This document shows positions 26,032 to 34,975 of a stretch of 46,158 nucleotides of DNA, one piece after another. The DNA lies in NCBI GenBank assembly GCA_000318405.1, contig KB291769.1:1-46158 (forward strand), in the 5' to 3' direction. The notes beneath the pieces are model-generated. The model was given only the letters and a program-made list of their open reading frames with translations, did no database searches and had not been told where the DNA came from. Within the stretch, counting starts at the first letter, position 1, and every line of letters starts with the position of its first letter. The stretch is from Brevundimonas diminuta 470-4 (GTDB taxonomy: Bacteria > Pseudomonadota > Alphaproteobacteria > Caulobacterales > Caulobacteraceae). A program made the translations under genes and the position numbers.

Positions 26032-27012
26032 GTGACCTCTTCCCTCACCGCCGTCTCCGCCGAAGATCAGGCCAAGACCCGCGCCATCGTTCCGGTGTCG
26101 ATGAAGGACTATGACGCCGACTTTCAGGGCTTTTCGGACGCCCTGGGCGCTTCCTTCGCCCGCTACGGCTTCGCCGTCATCGCCGACCACGGCCTGGACC
26201 AGGGGCTGATCGACGCCGCCGTGGGCGACGCCAAGGCCTTCTTCGCCCTGCCCGAAGACGTGAAGCGCCAGTACCACCAGCCCGGCACGGGCGGGGCGCG
26301 CGGCCTGACCCCCTTCGGCGTCGAGGCGGCCAAGGGCGCCAAGGCGGTCGACCTGAAGGAATTCTGGCACACCGGCCGCGAACTGCCGGAGGGTCACCCC
26401 TATCGCAAATACATGCGCGACAACGTCTGGCCGACCGAGGTCGAGGGCTTCCAGCAGCACGTCTATGGCCTCTACGACGGTCTGGACACGCTGGGCCGCC
26501 GCATCCTGAAGGCCATCGCCCGCTATCTGAAGCTGGACGACGCCTATTTCGAGGACAAGGTCCAGCTAGGCAACAGCGTGCTGCGCCTGCTGCACTATCC
26601 GCCGATCCCGGCCGACGCCGAGGGCGTGCGCGCGGGCGCCCATGAGGACATCAACGTCATCACCCTGCTGCTGGGCGCCGAAGAGGCCGGACTGCAGCTG
26701 AAGGACTCGGACGGCGAGTGGCTGGACATCGCCCCGCCGCCGGGGGCGCTGGTGGTCAACATCGGCGACATGCTGCAGCGGCTGGTCAACCACGTCCTGC
26801 CGTCGACGACGCACCGCGTGGTCAATCCGGCGCCCGAGCGTCGCGGCTTCGCCCGCTATTCGACGCCCTTCTTCCTGCACTTCAACCCGGACTTCCCGAT
26901 CGAGACCCTGCCGTCGACGATCACGGCGGAGAACCCGGACCGCTATGCGGGCAAGACCATCCTGGCCGAGGACTTCCTGACCGAGCGGCTGAAGGAGATC
27001 CGCCTGATCTGA
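26032..27012 (+). CDS. 2-oxoglutarate/Fe(II)-dependent oxygenase, isopenicillin N synthase-like
   Basis: This is a non-heme iron oxygenase of 326 residues. The double-stranded beta-helix carries the iron triad H204-x-D206 ([12 protein letters not shown]) and H261 (TTHRVVNP), with R275 in FARYSTPFF binding 2-oxoglutarate. The N-terminal DIOX_N-like segment has [14 protein letters not shown]. Chromosomal members in alphaproteobacteria are annotated as isopenicillin N synthase family oxygenases, with unknown substrates; no beta-lactam gene is nearby. The GTG at 26032 is chosen because GAGG lies 9 nt upstream, whereas the ATG at 25990 has no ribosome site. The gene ends near a palindromic repeat shared with 33.1 kb. 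Confidence 0.88.
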   Translation: MTSSLTAVSAEDQAKTRAIVPVSMKDYDADFQGFSDALGASFARYGFAVIADHGLDQGLIDAAVGDAKAFFALPEDVKRQYHQPGTGGARGLTPFGVEAAKGAKAVDLKEFWHTGRELPEGHPYRKYMRDNVWPTEVEGFQQHVYGLYDGLDTLGRRILKAIARYLKLDDAYFEDKVQLGNSVLRLLHYPPIPADAEGVRAGAHEDINVITLLLGAEEAGLQLKDSDGEWLDIAPPPGALVVNIGDMLQRLVNHVLPSTTHRVVNPAPERRGFARYSTPFFLHFNPDFPIETLPSTITAENPDRYAGKTILAEDFLTERLKEIRLI

Positions 27013-27041
27013 CCGGGCGGAACGGCTATGACCGCGGTTTT

Positions 27042-27167
27042 TCCTCCCCATGCCCATGGGAGGGAGACCGCGAAGCGGTGGAGGGGCTTCTCGACCGCCG
27101 AACCCGGCAGCCCCTCCGTCTCGGTCGCTGATGCGCCCGATCCACCTCCCCATTACATGGGGAGGAG
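27042..27167 (-). repeat. Intergenic palindromic repeat, copy 1 (about 130 bp)
   Basis: A composite palindrome lies between two convergent stop codons. It starts CCTCCCCATGCCCATGGGAGG and ends CCTCCCCATTACATGGGGAGG, with CGCGAAGCGG and CCCCTCCGTCTCGG inside. Reversed, it matches the copy at 33090-33214 over its whole length. Its hairpins could stop transcription of both flanking genes. Confidence 0.85.
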
Positions 27168-27181
27168 AAATCCGCCCTGCC

Positions 27182-29134
27182 CTAGCGCGCGATGCGCAGG
27201 CGGGTGATGTCGCGGCCGATGGCGCGGAAGGCTTCCTTCAGATCGGCGCCGCTGTTGGCCTGGAAGAAGTGGGTGTTCTTGTTCGTGGCGCAGGCCTCCA
27301 TCACGTCCAGGGCGCTGTCGATGACGTTCGGCTTGCCGGTGTCGCTGCCCAGGTCGAAGCCGACCGTATAGACCACCACGCCCCGGGCGTGCATCGCCCG
27401 GCACAGTTCGACCGACTGGGCGAAGGGGTCGCCGTTGGAGGAGTTCAGATTGATGTGGGTGTTCAGGGCGCCGCTGCCCGTTCCTGCGTCCAGTCCGATG
27501 ACCCCGTCGCGGAAGGGGGTGTTGAACTCGCCGTCGGTCATCAGGATGGCGACCTTCAGCGTCTCCGTCGGCGCATAGGCGCCCGGCTTGCCCGCCCCGT
27601 CGAACAGGGAGGCGAAGTTGGGCGACAGCATATACCAGGCCCAGGCGATGCCGATCTGGCCCGCGGTCGAGCCGCCGCCGCGCATCTGGTCGATCTTGGT
27701 CTTCAGGGTGCTGGCGCTGGCCGTCAGCGGAGTGATGGCGGCGCTGGGACAGGCGTTGGATGAGTCCAGATAGCTGCGGCCGACATAGGCGGTGGACGGC
27801 CGCGCCTCTGTGTAGCGTTCAGCCCCGACGCGCTCGCTGACGCAGGTGCTGGAAGGCAGCACGTTGACGTAGCCGTCGGCCGTCGGGAAGACCCGCCACT
27901 GGGCGCCGTCTCGTCCGTTCATCAACTGACCGCCGCTGGAATAGGAGACGCCGCCCTTGGCCGTGCCGGCCAGGCCCAGGCTGCGCGTCGTATCCAGGAT
28001 CACCTGCGATCCGATGACGCTGGCCACGCGGAACCCTGCGTCGTTCAACTGGGTCAGGCCGCCCATGCCGGTCAGGCGGACATGGTCGTTCACCGACAGG
28101 CCGTGGCCCGCGGCCGTGACTGTTAGACCGCAGTCGTTGCGCACGCATTTGGCGACATAGGCCGATTTCGTCGTGCTGACGGACGCGCCCTGATAGCTGG
28201 AAGCCGCGCCGGACGCCGACAGCGTCCTGAGCTGGAACTGATTGGTGGAAATCCTCACCACCTCATAGGGAACGCCGTTCAGGCCGGGGATGTCCTGGAC
28301 GTTCCACAGCACCACCCGGTCGCCGGTGACGAAGCCGTGGCCGCTGGAGGTGATGGTCGTCGGCGAGGCCCGCGAAATGCTCGTGATCGTGCGCACCGTC
28401 CCGCTCACCCACGATGCGGCCGTGACGGAACGGGTCGTGCTGTCCAGCGGCCCGCGCGCCTGAGCCGCCAGCGACCCGACGTTCACCCCCGCCGCATACG
28501 GGACCAGCGCCACCTTGGAGTAGAAGGGCGTCTGCTGGTCCTGGACCACGATGTCGATCAGATCCTTGGCCGCCGCCTGCAGGTCCTGAAGCTTGGACGT
28601 CGGCGGGCAGTTGCGCGTGCAGTTGTCCATCGACCCGGTGATGTCCAGCGCCATCGCCACCTCGACGTTGCGCGAGGCGCGCAGCACTTCGGAGCGGCTG
28701 CCGACCGGCAGGTAGTCGTCCAGAAGCTTGCCGTAGGGCGGCAGGAAGATGTTGGCCACCAGCACCTTCACATTGACGCGCGCCTCGCCGGTGACGCGGT
28801 TGTTGCTCAGGACGAAGTTCGCCGTATCCGCCGAACCCGCCTGGAAATAGCGGGGCATATTGGCCTTCAGCGCGGCCATGCCGACCCGGTTGATGTTGGC
28901 GTCGTCAGCATAGATCGAACGGGCCGCGGCCAGGGCGGCGGCGTCCAGCGCGTCCTGAAGCTCGGCCTTCACCTTGGACGCCTGATGCAGGTCGACGGCC
29001 CCCAGGGTGATCATCATCAGGATCGGCAGGGCGATGGCGAACATCAGGGCGACGTTGCCCTGGGTCTGGCGCATCAGGCGGCGGACGAAGAGGCTTAGCC
29101 CCCGTCCGGCTCGTTTCAGACCGTGTTTCACCAT
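27182..29134 (-). CDS. TadG-like pilus-assembly protein with von Willebrand A domain and inserted beta-repeats
   Basis: This 650-residue protein starts with a TadE/TadG-type N-terminus: basic residues, QTQGNVALMFAIALPILMMITLGAVDL (24-49) as a membrane anchor, then KAELQDALDAAALAAAR. A von Willebrand A domain follows, with MIDAS motif ALDITGSMDN (162-171) and a second metal-site Asp in ILMTDGEFN (530-538). Between them, at about 245-400, sit two similar segments: TITSSGHGFVTGDRVVLWNV (260-279) and TVTAAGHGLSVNDHVRLTGM (338-357). These resemble FCCH-like beta modules known from phage-type structural proteins. Several cysteines (172, 176, 330, 335, 431, 462) may form disulfides. It probably acts outside the inner membrane in surface assembly. 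No other tad gene is in the window. Confidence 0.85.
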   Translation of the reverse strand: MVKHGLKRAGRGLSLFVRRLMRQTQGNVALMFAIALPILMMITLGAVDLHQASKVKAELQDALDAAALAAARSIYADDANINRVGMAALKANMPRYFQAGSADTANFVLSNNRVTGEARVNVKVLVANIFLPPYGKLLDDYLPVGSRSEVLRASRNVEVAMALDITGSMDNCTRNCPPTSKLQDLQAAAKDLIDIVVQDQQTPFYSKVALVPYAAGVNVGSLAAQARGPLDSTTRSVTAASWVSGTVRTITSISRASPTTITSSGHGFVTGDRVVLWNVQDIPGLNGVPYEVVRISTNQFQLRTLSASGAASSYQGASVSTTKSAYVAKCVRNDCGLTVTAAGHGLSVNDHVRLTGMGGLTQLNDAGFRVASVIGSQVILDTTRSLGLAGTAKGGVSYSSGGQLMNGRDGAQWRVFPTADGYVNVLPSSTCVSERVGAERYTEARPSTAYVGRSYLDSSNACPSAAITPLTASASTLKTKIDQMRGGGSTAGQIGIAWAWYMLSPNFASLFDGAGKPGAYAPTETLKVAILMTDGEFNTPFRDGVIGLDAGTGSGALNTHINLNSSNGDPFAQSVELCRAMHARGVVVYTVGFDLGSDTGKPNVIDSALDVMEACATNKNTHFFQANSGADLKEAFRAIGRDITRLRIAR

Positions 29135-29249
29135 GAAATCCCGTCTCGCGCGCAGACGCCAAGGTCCGCAGTCCGCCTTAAGATGACGCGGGTCCGTTAA
29201 GGCTTGGCCCCAAGTTCACGGTTAACGGCGGGTTGCGAAACGGCGGGCT

Positions 29250-29957
29250 TCAGCGGCGGTCGACGCAGGCGTCCAGACCCTGTTGGCGCACCGTGCCCAT
29301 GGCCGCCTGGATGCGGGCGGCGCGGCGGCGGACGTAGGGGCCGGAATCGGCCGCCTTGTAGCGGCGCGGGCTGGGCAGGATGGCGGCCAGACGCGCAGCC
29401 TCGGCGGCCGTCAGCTTGTCAGCGCTCTTGTCGAACCAGTGGCGCGAGGCGGCCTCGGCGCCGTAGACGCCGGGCGCCCATTCGGCGACGTTCAGATACA
29501 TCTCCATGATCCGTCGCTTGCCCCAGCCGATCTCGATCAGGCCGGTGTAGCCGACCTCCAGACCCTTGCGGACCCAGTCGCGGCCGGGCCACAGGAAGAC
29601 GTTCTTGGCGGTCTGCTGGCTGATGGTCGAGCCGCCGCGCACCTTGCCCGAGCCGCGCTGCTCGGCCCGTTCATTGGCCTCCAGCGCCTTCTGGATCGCC
29701 TCGACGTCGAAGCCGTGGTGCTGGCAGAAGCGGGCGTCCTCGGCGGCGATCACCGCCTCGACCAGACGCGGCGAGATGCGGTCCAGCGAGCGCCAGCGAT
29801 AGTCCATGCCGTGCCCGGCCGCCGCCTGTTTGACCATCAGGATGGTGGCGAGGGGCGGCAGGAAGCGATGCACCGCCACCCCGGCCAGCGGGAACAGGGC
29901 CAGGATCAGCAGCAGGGTCAGAATCGGCCGCCGCCTGCGGCCCTTTGCGCGGGTCAT
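29250..29957 (-). CDS. mtgA: Monofunctional peptidoglycan glycosyltransferase MtgA
   Basis: MtgA polymerises lipid II into glycan strands at the inner membrane. The 235-residue form starts at ATG 29957, with AGGA seven bases upstream. A longer frame from 30032 would overlap the preceding gene and lacks a ribosome site. A basic N-terminus (RAKGRRRR) and one membrane helix (ILTLLLILALFPLAGVAV) precede the GT51 domain. Motifs seen are EAVIAAEDARFCQHHGFD with the catalytic Glu, GGSTISQQTAKN, and RKGLEVGYTGLIE with KRRIMEMYLNVAEW. The protein ends shortly after the domain, as usual for the monofunctional enzyme, without a transpeptidase part. Confidence 0.94.
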   Translation of the reverse strand: MTRAKGRRRRPILTLLLILALFPLAGVAVHRFLPPLATILMVKQAAAGHGMDYRWRSLDRISPRLVEAVIAAEDARFCQHHGFDVEAIQKALEANERAEQRGSGKVRGGSTISQQTAKNVFLWPGRDWVRKGLEVGYTGLIEIGWGKRRIMEMYLNVAEWAPGVYGAEAASRHWFDKSADKLTAAEAARLAAILPSPRRYKAADSGPYVRRRAARIQAAMGTVRQQGLDACVDRR

Positions 29958-29997
29958 GCCGTCATCCTGCCTCAGCCAAGCTTCAGCGCAAGCGCGA

Positions 29998-30963
29998 TCA
30001 GAGCGAGGCCACGCCCGCGTGGCCGTCCTCATCCGCCCAGGCGATGCGGGCGGCGCCGGAACTCATGGCCAGGGCGGTGATGGGGGCGCCCTTGTCCTGC
30101 TTGACGAATTGCAGGCCGCGCCCGGCCGGATCGGCCCACCAGACGCGCCCGTCTTCCAGCCCCGCCGCCAGACGGCCGTGAGCGGGGGCGGCGGCGACTT
30201 GGGCGATCAGGGTCGTCTCGTCATAGCCGATCTCGGTCGCCTCGCGGCCCATCGGGCCGTTGGCGCCGACGAAGGGCCACAGCACCACGCCCTGCGCGCC
30301 CGAGGTGGCCAGAAGCTGCCCCTTGGCCATGAAGGCGAAGCTCTTGATCTTGGACGGATAGCCGCCCATCCGCATGTTCTTCTGATCCTTCAGGCGCCAG
30401 CCGTGCAGCTGATTGTCCTGCATGGCGGTGACGATGAAGGCGCCGTCGGTCGAGAAGCCGACCGCCAGGTGCGACCCGGCCCAGGCCAGCTTCGTCGGCT
30501 GCTGCTGCTCGATGCGGGCGTACCACAGCCAGGCGCCGCCATAGGTCGAGGCGGCGATGCGGCGGCCCTTTGGATCGAAGGCCACGCCCGAGACGGTGCG
30601 CTCGTGCTGGAAGTCGCGGCGGAAAGCGACGTCCTTGCTGTCCAGCACGCTCAAGGTGCGGCCCGAGGAGAAGGCGATCAGGCCGGACTCGGCCGAGGCG
30701 GCCACGGCGTCGATCCATTGCCCTTTGGTCTGGGCCAGCAGCACGGCCTCGCCCTCGCGGCTCCAGACCAGTTTGCCGTCGTCGCCGCCGGTGATGATCC
30801 CGTCGCCCGAGGGGTGGACGCAGGCGCACAGGACGGCGCCGTCATGGACCTCGCTGCGGGCGCCGCTCTCGAACCGCACCGAGCCGTCGCCCAGGGCGAA
30901 GATCGCGCCGGTCTTGTCGAACAGGGCGGCGGTGACCTGGGCGTCGAAGGAGAAGGTCGTCAT
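29998..30963 (-). CDS. WD40-repeat beta-propeller protein
   Basis: This 321-residue protein is built of about seven degenerate WD40-type blades, such as GDGIITGGDDGKLVWS, ERTVSGVAFDPKGRRIAAST, GSHLAVGFSTDGAFIVTAM and APITALAMSSGAARIAWAD. It has no signal peptide or membrane segment, so a cytoplasmic scaffold is likely. The ATG at 30963 (MTTFSFDAQVTAALFD) is chosen; six codons upstream are open but add little. No clear ribosome site precedes either start, so the message may be leaderless. It lies 40 nt upstream of mtgA on the same strand and may be cotranscribed. The partner is unknown. Confidence 0.85.
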   Translation of the reverse strand: MTTFSFDAQVTAALFDKTGAIFALGDGSVRFESGARSEVHDGAVLCACVHPSGDGIITGGDDGKLVWSREGEAVLLAQTKGQWIDAVAASAESGLIAFSSGRTLSVLDSKDVAFRRDFQHERTVSGVAFDPKGRRIAASTYGGAWLWYARIEQQQPTKLAWAGSHLAVGFSTDGAFIVTAMQDNQLHGWRLKDQKNMRMGGYPSKIKSFAFMAKGQLLATSGAQGVVLWPFVGANGPMGREATEIGYDETTLIAQVAAAPAHGRLAAGLEDGRVWWADPAGRGLQFVKQDKGAPITALAMSSGAARIAWADEDGHAGVASL

Positions 30964-31048
30964 GTCGGCTCGCACACGCAAGGAAAGTCAGACGGGCCTC
31001 ATAGCGTCCTGCGTCGCGTCTGTCGCCGGTCGCGCCTATAGAGAGGCC

Positions 31049-31735
31049 ATGACCCTGCTGCTCATTCCCGGTTTCATGGCCGATGCGACCCTGTGGGACG
31101 CCATGACCGACGATCTGGCCCCGTTCGGGCCGGTGGTCGCCACCGACCTCAGCCGGGGCGAGGACATCGAGAGCATGGCGGCGGCCATACTGGCCGATGT
31201 GCCGGAGCGGTTCGTCGCCGTGGGCTTCTCCATGGGCGGCTATGTGGCGCGCGAGCTGGCGCGGATCGCGCCGGAGCGAGTGGAGGCCCTGATCCTGATC
31301 GCCACCTCGGCGCGGGGGGATACGGAGGAGTTGATCCGCCAGCGACGCTCCTCGCTAAAGGCGCCGCCGAAGGCCTTCAAGGGGTTGAGTCGACCGGCCA
31401 TCGTCTCGTCCCTGCATCCCGATCTGGCGAACGACGAGGCGATGATCGCGCGGGTGCGCGACATGGGCCTGCGGCTGGGCGGCGAGGTATTTCACCGGCA
31501 GTCGGCGATGGCGCGCGCAGGCGATCTGGACCGGCTGGGGGAGATCGTTCAGCCGACGCTGATCGTGGCGGCGGACGCGGATCGCTTGAGGATGCGTGAG
31601 GAGGCGGAGGAACTACAGCGGGGCATTTCCGGCTCGACGCTGGAGACGGTGACGCACAGCGGCCACATGATCCCGCTGGAACAGCCGAAGGCGCTGGCGC
31701 GCGTGATGACGCGGTGGCTCAAAACCCTCTCCTGA
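31049..31735 (+). CDS. Alpha/beta-hydrolase
   Basis: This is a 228-residue hydrolase starting at ATG 31049 behind GAGAGG. The first strand MTLLLIPGFMADATLWD gives the oxyanion hole, the nucleophile elbow is GFSMGG (Ser61), the acid is Asp176 or Asp178 in VAADADRLR, and His206 in THSGHMIPLEQP completes the triad. The cap region between is short. The substrate is unknown; relatives are annotated as esterases or lipases. The reading frame is open far upstream into the antisense of the WD40 gene, but that part is a shadow. The stop codon lies inside a hairpin shared with the convergent DUF2093 gene. Confidence 0.87.
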   Translation: MTLLLIPGFMADATLWDAMTDDLAPFGPVVATDLSRGEDIESMAAAILADVPERFVAVGFSMGGYVARELARIAPERVEALILIATSARGDTEELIRQRRSSLKAPPKAFKGLSRPAIVSSLHPDLANDEAMIARVRDMGLRLGGEVFHRQSAMARAGDLDRLGEIVQPTLIVAADADRLRMREEAEELQRGISGSTLETVTHSGHMIPLEQPKALARVMTRWLKTLS

Positions 31736-31748
31736 TGGGAGAGGGTTT
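31722..31748. terminator. Bidirectional terminator overlapping the hydrolase stop
   Basis: An 11-bp perfect stem AAACCCTCTCC / GGAGAGGGTTT contains the hydrolase stop codon next to its loop. It ends in T residues on both strands, so it can terminate both the hydrolase and the convergent DUF2093/CobW transcript. The last base pairs overlap the 3' end of the DUF2093 gene. Confidence 0.7.
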
Positions 31749-31944
31749 ACTTATGCGTCTCGACCCAGCGCTTCGTCATCAGTTCGCCGGACGCATAGGC
31801 CTCCTGAAGCTCGACGCTCCAGTAGTTGAGGGCCTCCAGCGGGATCGGGGCGCCGGAGACGGCGCAGCGGACGAAGTCGCCGCGCTGCACGATCTCGAAA
31901 TCGGGCGTGCCGTAGATCAGTCTGGCCTCGACCCGCCCCGTCAT
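31747..31944 (-). CDS. DUF2093 family protein
   Basis: This 65-residue protein has the family pattern [46 protein letters not shown]. It lacks a signal or membrane segment. The function is unknown; the single Cys in RCAVSG and the compact beta-rich start suggest a small domain, not a redox protein. Its ATG overlaps the stop of the CobW gene (ATGA), so the two are translationally coupled and probably act in the same process. DUF2093 is largely restricted to alphaproteobacteria. Confidence 0.85.
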   Translation of the reverse strand: MTGRVEARLIYGTPDFEIVQRGDFVRCAVSGAPIPLEALNYWSVELQEAYASGELMTKRWVETHK

Positions 31945-33038
31945 GCCGCGCAGGCCTCGAATCCGGCCTTCAGGGCGGCTTCGTCCAGATCACGGCCGAT
32001 GAAGACGGCGCGGCTCCAGCGGCGTTCCTTCTCGCCCCAGGGCTGCTGAAGGTCGCCTTCGAGGATCATGTGTACGGCCTGGAAGACCAGGCGGCGGTCC
32101 TCGCCCTGAACGTCGATGATGCCCTTGGCGCGCAGGATGTTCTGGCCCTGCTCGCCCAGCAGCTTGTCCAGCCAGGCGGTGAACTTCTGGCCGTTCAGCG
32201 GACGGTCCAGCGTCAGGGAAACGCCCTTGATGTCGTCATTGTGCGCGTGGCCGCGCGGGCCGTGGTCGTGCCCGTGATCATGGTCGTGATGGTCGTGGCC
32301 GCAGTGTTCATCATGAACATGGTCATGGTCGTGCCCGTGGCCGCAGTGTTCGTCGTGGACGTGCCCCTCGGCGCCGTGGGGCGGGTTCACGAAGTCCGGC
32401 TTAACCTCGAGGATGCGGTCCAGATCGAAGGCGTGCAGGCCCAGCACCTGATCCAGCGGCACGTTCGAACGCTCGGCGCGGACGATGGGGGCCAGAGGGT
32501 TCAGCGCGCGCAGGCGAGCCTCGACCTCGGCCAGAGCGGCCTCATCCACCAGGTCGATCTTGTTCAGGATGATGCGGTCGGCGAAGGCCACCTGCTCGCG
32601 CGCCTCTTTGGAATCGTCCAGACGCGCCATGACGTGCTTGGCGTCGACCAGGGCGGTGACGCTGTCCAGCTGCGTCTTGGCCTTGACTTCATCGTCGACG
32701 AAAAAGGTCTGGGCCACCGGGCCCGGGTCGGCCAGGCCGGTGGTCTCGACAATGATGGCGTCGAAGGCGGGCTTGCCGGGACGCTGGCGCTTCATCAGGC
32801 CGTTGACCACGCGGATCAGGTCGCCGCGCACCGTGCAGCAGACGCAGCCGTTGTTCATCTCGAACACGTCCTCGTCGGCGCCGACCACCAGATCGTTGTC
32901 GATGCCGATCTCGCCGAACTCATTGACGATGACGGCGTAGCGCTTGCCGTGGTCCTCGGTGAGGATGCGGTTCAGCAGGGTGGTCTTGCCGGCGCCGAGG
33001 TAGCCGGTGAGGACGGTCACGGGTGTCTTCTGGGTCAT
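31941..33038 (-). CDS. CobW/ZNG1-family GTPase with His-rich metal-binding region
   Basis: This is a G3E-family GTPase of 365 residues that probably delivers zinc to client enzymes or helps under zinc shortage. The P-loop is GYLGAGKTT (12-20). The metal motif is CVCC (64-67) in [17 protein letters not shown], the guanine motif is NKID (158-161), and ETTGLADP is Walker B-like. A very His/Asp-rich stretch at 220-266 (repeating HDEHCGHDH) would bind zinc or cobalt. The C-terminal CobW_C domain follows ([11 protein letters not shown] onwards). The ATG at 33038 starts the conserved [17 protein letters not shown]; the open frame upstream only runs through a repeat. It is followed by, and overlaps, DUF2093. 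Confidence 0.92.
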   Translation of the reverse strand: MTQKTPVTVLTGYLGAGKTTLLNRILTEDHGKRYAVIVNEFGEIGIDNDLVVGADEDVFEMNNGCVCCTVRGDLIRVVNGLMKRQRPGKPAFDAIIVETTGLADPGPVAQTFFVDDEVKAKTQLDSVTALVDAKHVMARLDDSKEAREQVAFADRIILNKIDLVDEAALAEVEARLRALNPLAPIVRAERSNVPLDQVLGLHAFDLDRILEVKPDFVNPPHGAEGHVHDEHCGHGHDHDHVHDEHCGHDHHDHDHGHDHGPRGHAHNDDIKGVSLTLDRPLNGQKFTAWLDKLLGEQGQNILRAKGIIDVQGEDRRLVFQAVHMILEGDLQQPWGEKERRWSRAVFIGRDLDEAALKAGFEACAA

Positions 33039-33089
33039 GGGCGCTAGATGGCGCGTCGAAGGCGGAAATGGAAGACGTTCGACGCCCTC

Positions 33090-33214
33090 TCCTCCCCACG
33101 AAATGGGGAGGTGGATCGGCGGCGTAGCCGACGAGACGGAGGGGGCCGCTTGGTTTCGCGGCCGCAAAGCCCCTCCACCACTTCGTGGTCCCCCTCCCCA
33201 TTGCATGGGGAGGA
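33090..33214 (+). repeat. Intergenic palindromic repeat, copy 2 (about 125 bp)
   Basis: It begins CTCCTCCCCACGAAATGGGG and ends with CCTCCCCATTGCATGGGGAGG. In between are GTGGATCGGC, GAGACGGAGGG and CCCCTCCACCACTTCGTGGT, each part of an inverted repeat. It is homologous to 27042-27167 in the opposite orientation. It fills the gap between the CDF exporter and CobW genes. Confidence 0.85.
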
Positions 33215-33222
33215 AAGCAGGC

Positions 33223-34203
33223 TCAGCAGGTCGGACAGTCAGGCAGGACGCCCGTTTCCAGCTGCAGCGTCGTGTGGCTGATTTCGAAGCGGCCCCGCGC
33301 CAGGCCTTGCGCCTCGGCCAGAAGGGCGTCTGGATCGGGTCGCTGATGCACTAGGTGGGCGGTCAGGGCGGCGTCCGTGGTCGACAGGCCCCAGACGTGC
33401 AGGTCATGCACCGCCGTCACCCCCGGCAGGGCCAGAAGCGCGCTGCGGATCTCGGCCACGTCGAGGCCGTTGGGCGCGGCGTCCAGCGCCAGGTTGACTG
33501 AATCCTTCAGCAGGCCCCAGGTGCCGATCATGATGACGGCGACGATGATCAGGCTGACGATGCCGTCGATCATGGCCCAGCCGGTGAACAGGATGACGAC
33601 GCCGGCGATCACCACGCCCAGCGAGACCCCGGCGTCGGCCATCATGTGCAGATAGGCGCCGCGCACGTTCAGGTCCTTGTGCTGGTCCTTCATGAACATC
33701 AGGGCCGTGCCCAGATTGATGATGAAGCCGATCCCCGCGACGGCGATGATCATGCCCGAGGCCACCGGCGCGGGCTCGGCCAGACGACGCACCGCCTCGA
33801 AGGCGATGGCGCCGCAGGCGAAGATCAGCAGCAGGGCGTTGCCCAGCGCCGCCAGCACCGTCGCCTTGCCGTAGCCGTAAGTGCGCCTGGCCCCCGCCGC
33901 GCGCCGGGCCAGCCAGGCCGCGCCGCCCGCCATCGCCAGGCCGAGAACGTCTGAAAGATTGTGCCCCGCATCCGCCATCAGGGCGGTGGAGTCGGCGATG
34001 AAGCCCGCTATGAATTCAACCGCGACGAAGGCCAGGTTGACGATCAGGCCGACGGCGTAGCGCCAGTCGCCGGTGTCGGTCGGGCCGTGATGATGGCCGC
34101 CGATGCCGTGGCTGTGGCTGTGGCTGTGCGAATGACCGTGGTCATGCCCTTGGCCGTGGGAGTGATCGTGGCCGTCATGGCCGTGTGCGTGATCGTGCGC
34201 CAT
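33223..34203 (-). CDS. Cation diffusion facilitator (zinc/cobalt exporter, ZitB/CzcD type)
   Basis: This is a 326-residue inner-membrane proton/cation antiporter, likely for Zn(II) export. The N-terminus (residues 3-39) is an extreme His/Gly/Asp-rich tail. Six membrane helices follow. The transport site is formed by Asp78 and HNLSD (His81, Asp85) in TM2 and HMMAD (His186, Asp190) in TM5, the His/Asp pattern linked with zinc. The C-terminal cytoplasmic domain has [29 protein letters not shown] motif ends the protein and may bind metal. A second His-rich protein (CobW GTPase) is the next gene on the strand, supporting a metal locus. An AT-rich dyad lies 64 nt upstream. Confidence 0.93.
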   Translation of the reverse strand: MAHDHAHGHDGHDHSHGQGHDHGHSHSHSHSHGIGGHHHGPTDTGDWRYAVGLIVNLAFVAVEFIAGFIADSTALMADAGHNLSDVLGLAMAGGAAWLARRAAGARRTYGYGKATVLAALGNALLLIFACGAIAFEAVRRLAEPAPVASGMIIAVAGIGFIINLGTALMFMKDQHKDLNVRGAYLHMMADAGVSLGVVIAGVVILFTGWAMIDGIVSLIIVAVIMIGTWGLLKDSVNLALDAAPNGLDVAEIRSALLALPGVTAVHDLHVWGLSTTDAALTAHLVHQRPDPDALLAEAQGLARGRFEISHTTLQLETGVLPDCPTC

Positions 34204-34266
34204 GTCCGCTCAGCTAGGTCTTCCTGCGCGGCAAGGTCAAGCCCCGCAGGACACAAGTCATTGAAT

Positions 34267-34279
34267 GTAAATATATAAC
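34267..34279. promoter_or_regulatory. Weak Zur-like AT-rich dyad upstream of the CDF gene
   Basis: The minus strand reads GTTATATATTTAC, of which the left half fits the Zur core (GTTATANTATAAC, from memory) fully and the right half only in part. It stands out as AT-rich in this genome and lies 64 nt from the exporter start. It may instead be part of a promoter. Confidence 0.25.
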
Positions 34280-34289
34280 CTATCGAAAC

Positions 34290-34958
34290 TCAATGCTGGT
34301 GCGCTAGCACCAGGAAGCCGATCAGGATCAGGGCCCCGCCCAGGATGGCGCCCTCATAGCGCGCCCACCGCTCCAGCCGCAGGATAGAGTAGCCCGCCGT
34401 CGCCAGCGCCGCCAGCAGGGTCATGCCCAGCACCGTTCCCGCCGTAAACACCAGCGTCAGAAGGCCCAGCGCCCAGAAGCCTTCGGTCGCCGAGGACAGA
34501 TAGATCGGCAGAAGCACTTCGCCCGGCGTGACCGCCATCATCAGCACCAGCCCCAGAAAGGCCGCCCGGTCGGACACGGCGGGCCCGGCCCCCTCGCCCG
34601 CGTCCATCGCCGGTCCGCCCGCCGTGGCCGTACGCTTCAACGACGCCTTGGCCAGATAGAAGGCGCCGAACAGGAACAGCAGACCCGCCGACAGATGGGG
34701 CAACAGGCCATCGACCCAGCGGTTCAACGCCAGGCCCGCCGCCACGATCAGCGATCCCACCAGGGCCGTGGATGCGATATGGGCCAGGCCGGCGGTCACC
34801 ACGGTCGTGATCACCCGCGACACGCTCCAGCGCTGCGCCCGTCCGACCAGAACGAACGGCAGCCAGTGGGTCGGCAGGGCCGCGTGCAGGAAGGCCGCGA
34901 CGAAGCCGCCGCCCAGAAGCGACAGCAGCACCGGCTCGGCGAGATCGGGAGAGGACAT
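34290..34958 (-). CDS. Polytopic membrane protein, possible metal-ion permease
   Basis: This is a 222-residue protein with six or so hydrophobic helices. The first helix carries the His motif LHAALPTHWLPFVLVGRAQ (His25, His31), a pattern I associate with the UreH/RcnA-like or nickel/cobalt-permease-related superfamily. Later segments (LVLMMAVTPGEVLLPIYL, FTAGTVLGMTLL) resemble the second half of those proteins. The C-terminus ends in HQH. A perfect 13-bp palindrome resembling a Zur box lies 17 nt before the start codon. Together with the downstream CDF and CobW genes on the same strand, a role in zinc or related metal handling is likely but unproven. A sulfite-exporter-like or UreH-like role is the alternative. 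Confidence 0.6.
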   Translation of the reverse strand: MSSPDLAEPVLLSLLGGGFVAAFLHAALPTHWLPFVLVGRAQRWSVSRVITTVVTAGLAHIASTALVGSLIVAAGLALNRWVDGLLPHLSAGLLFLFGAFYLAKASLKRTATAGGPAMDAGEGAGPAVSDRAAFLGLVLMMAVTPGEVLLPIYLSSATEGFWALGLLTLVFTAGTVLGMTLLAALATAGYSILRLERWARYEGAILGGALILIGFLVLAHQH

Positions 34959-34975
34959 GGCCGCTCCCTTAGAGT

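Noticed and set aside
26032..27012. Isopenicillin N synthase and hence a beta-lactam cluster
   Set aside because: Only the general oxygenase fold is present; no NRPS or other beta-lactam gene lies nearby.
29178..29225. Three TTAA motifs upstream of the TadG-like gene as CtrA sites
   Set aside because: The spacing does not match TTAA-N7-TTAA, so direct CtrA control cannot be supported.
30557..31048. N-terminal extension of the alpha/beta hydrolase frame
   Set aside because: It overlaps the WD40 gene antisense, and the hydrolase fold starts exactly at ATG 31049 behind GAGAGG.
32300..32380. Repeated CAGTGTTC and CATGGTC units in the CobW gene as a CRISPR-like or tandem array
   Set aside because: They are codon repeats of the HDEHCGHDH metal-binding stretch within the coding frame.
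32070..33047. Antisense frame over the CobW gene with a long valine/methionine-rich stretch
   Set aside because: The stretch is the complement of the His-rich codons of CobW; there is no ribosome site or family pattern.
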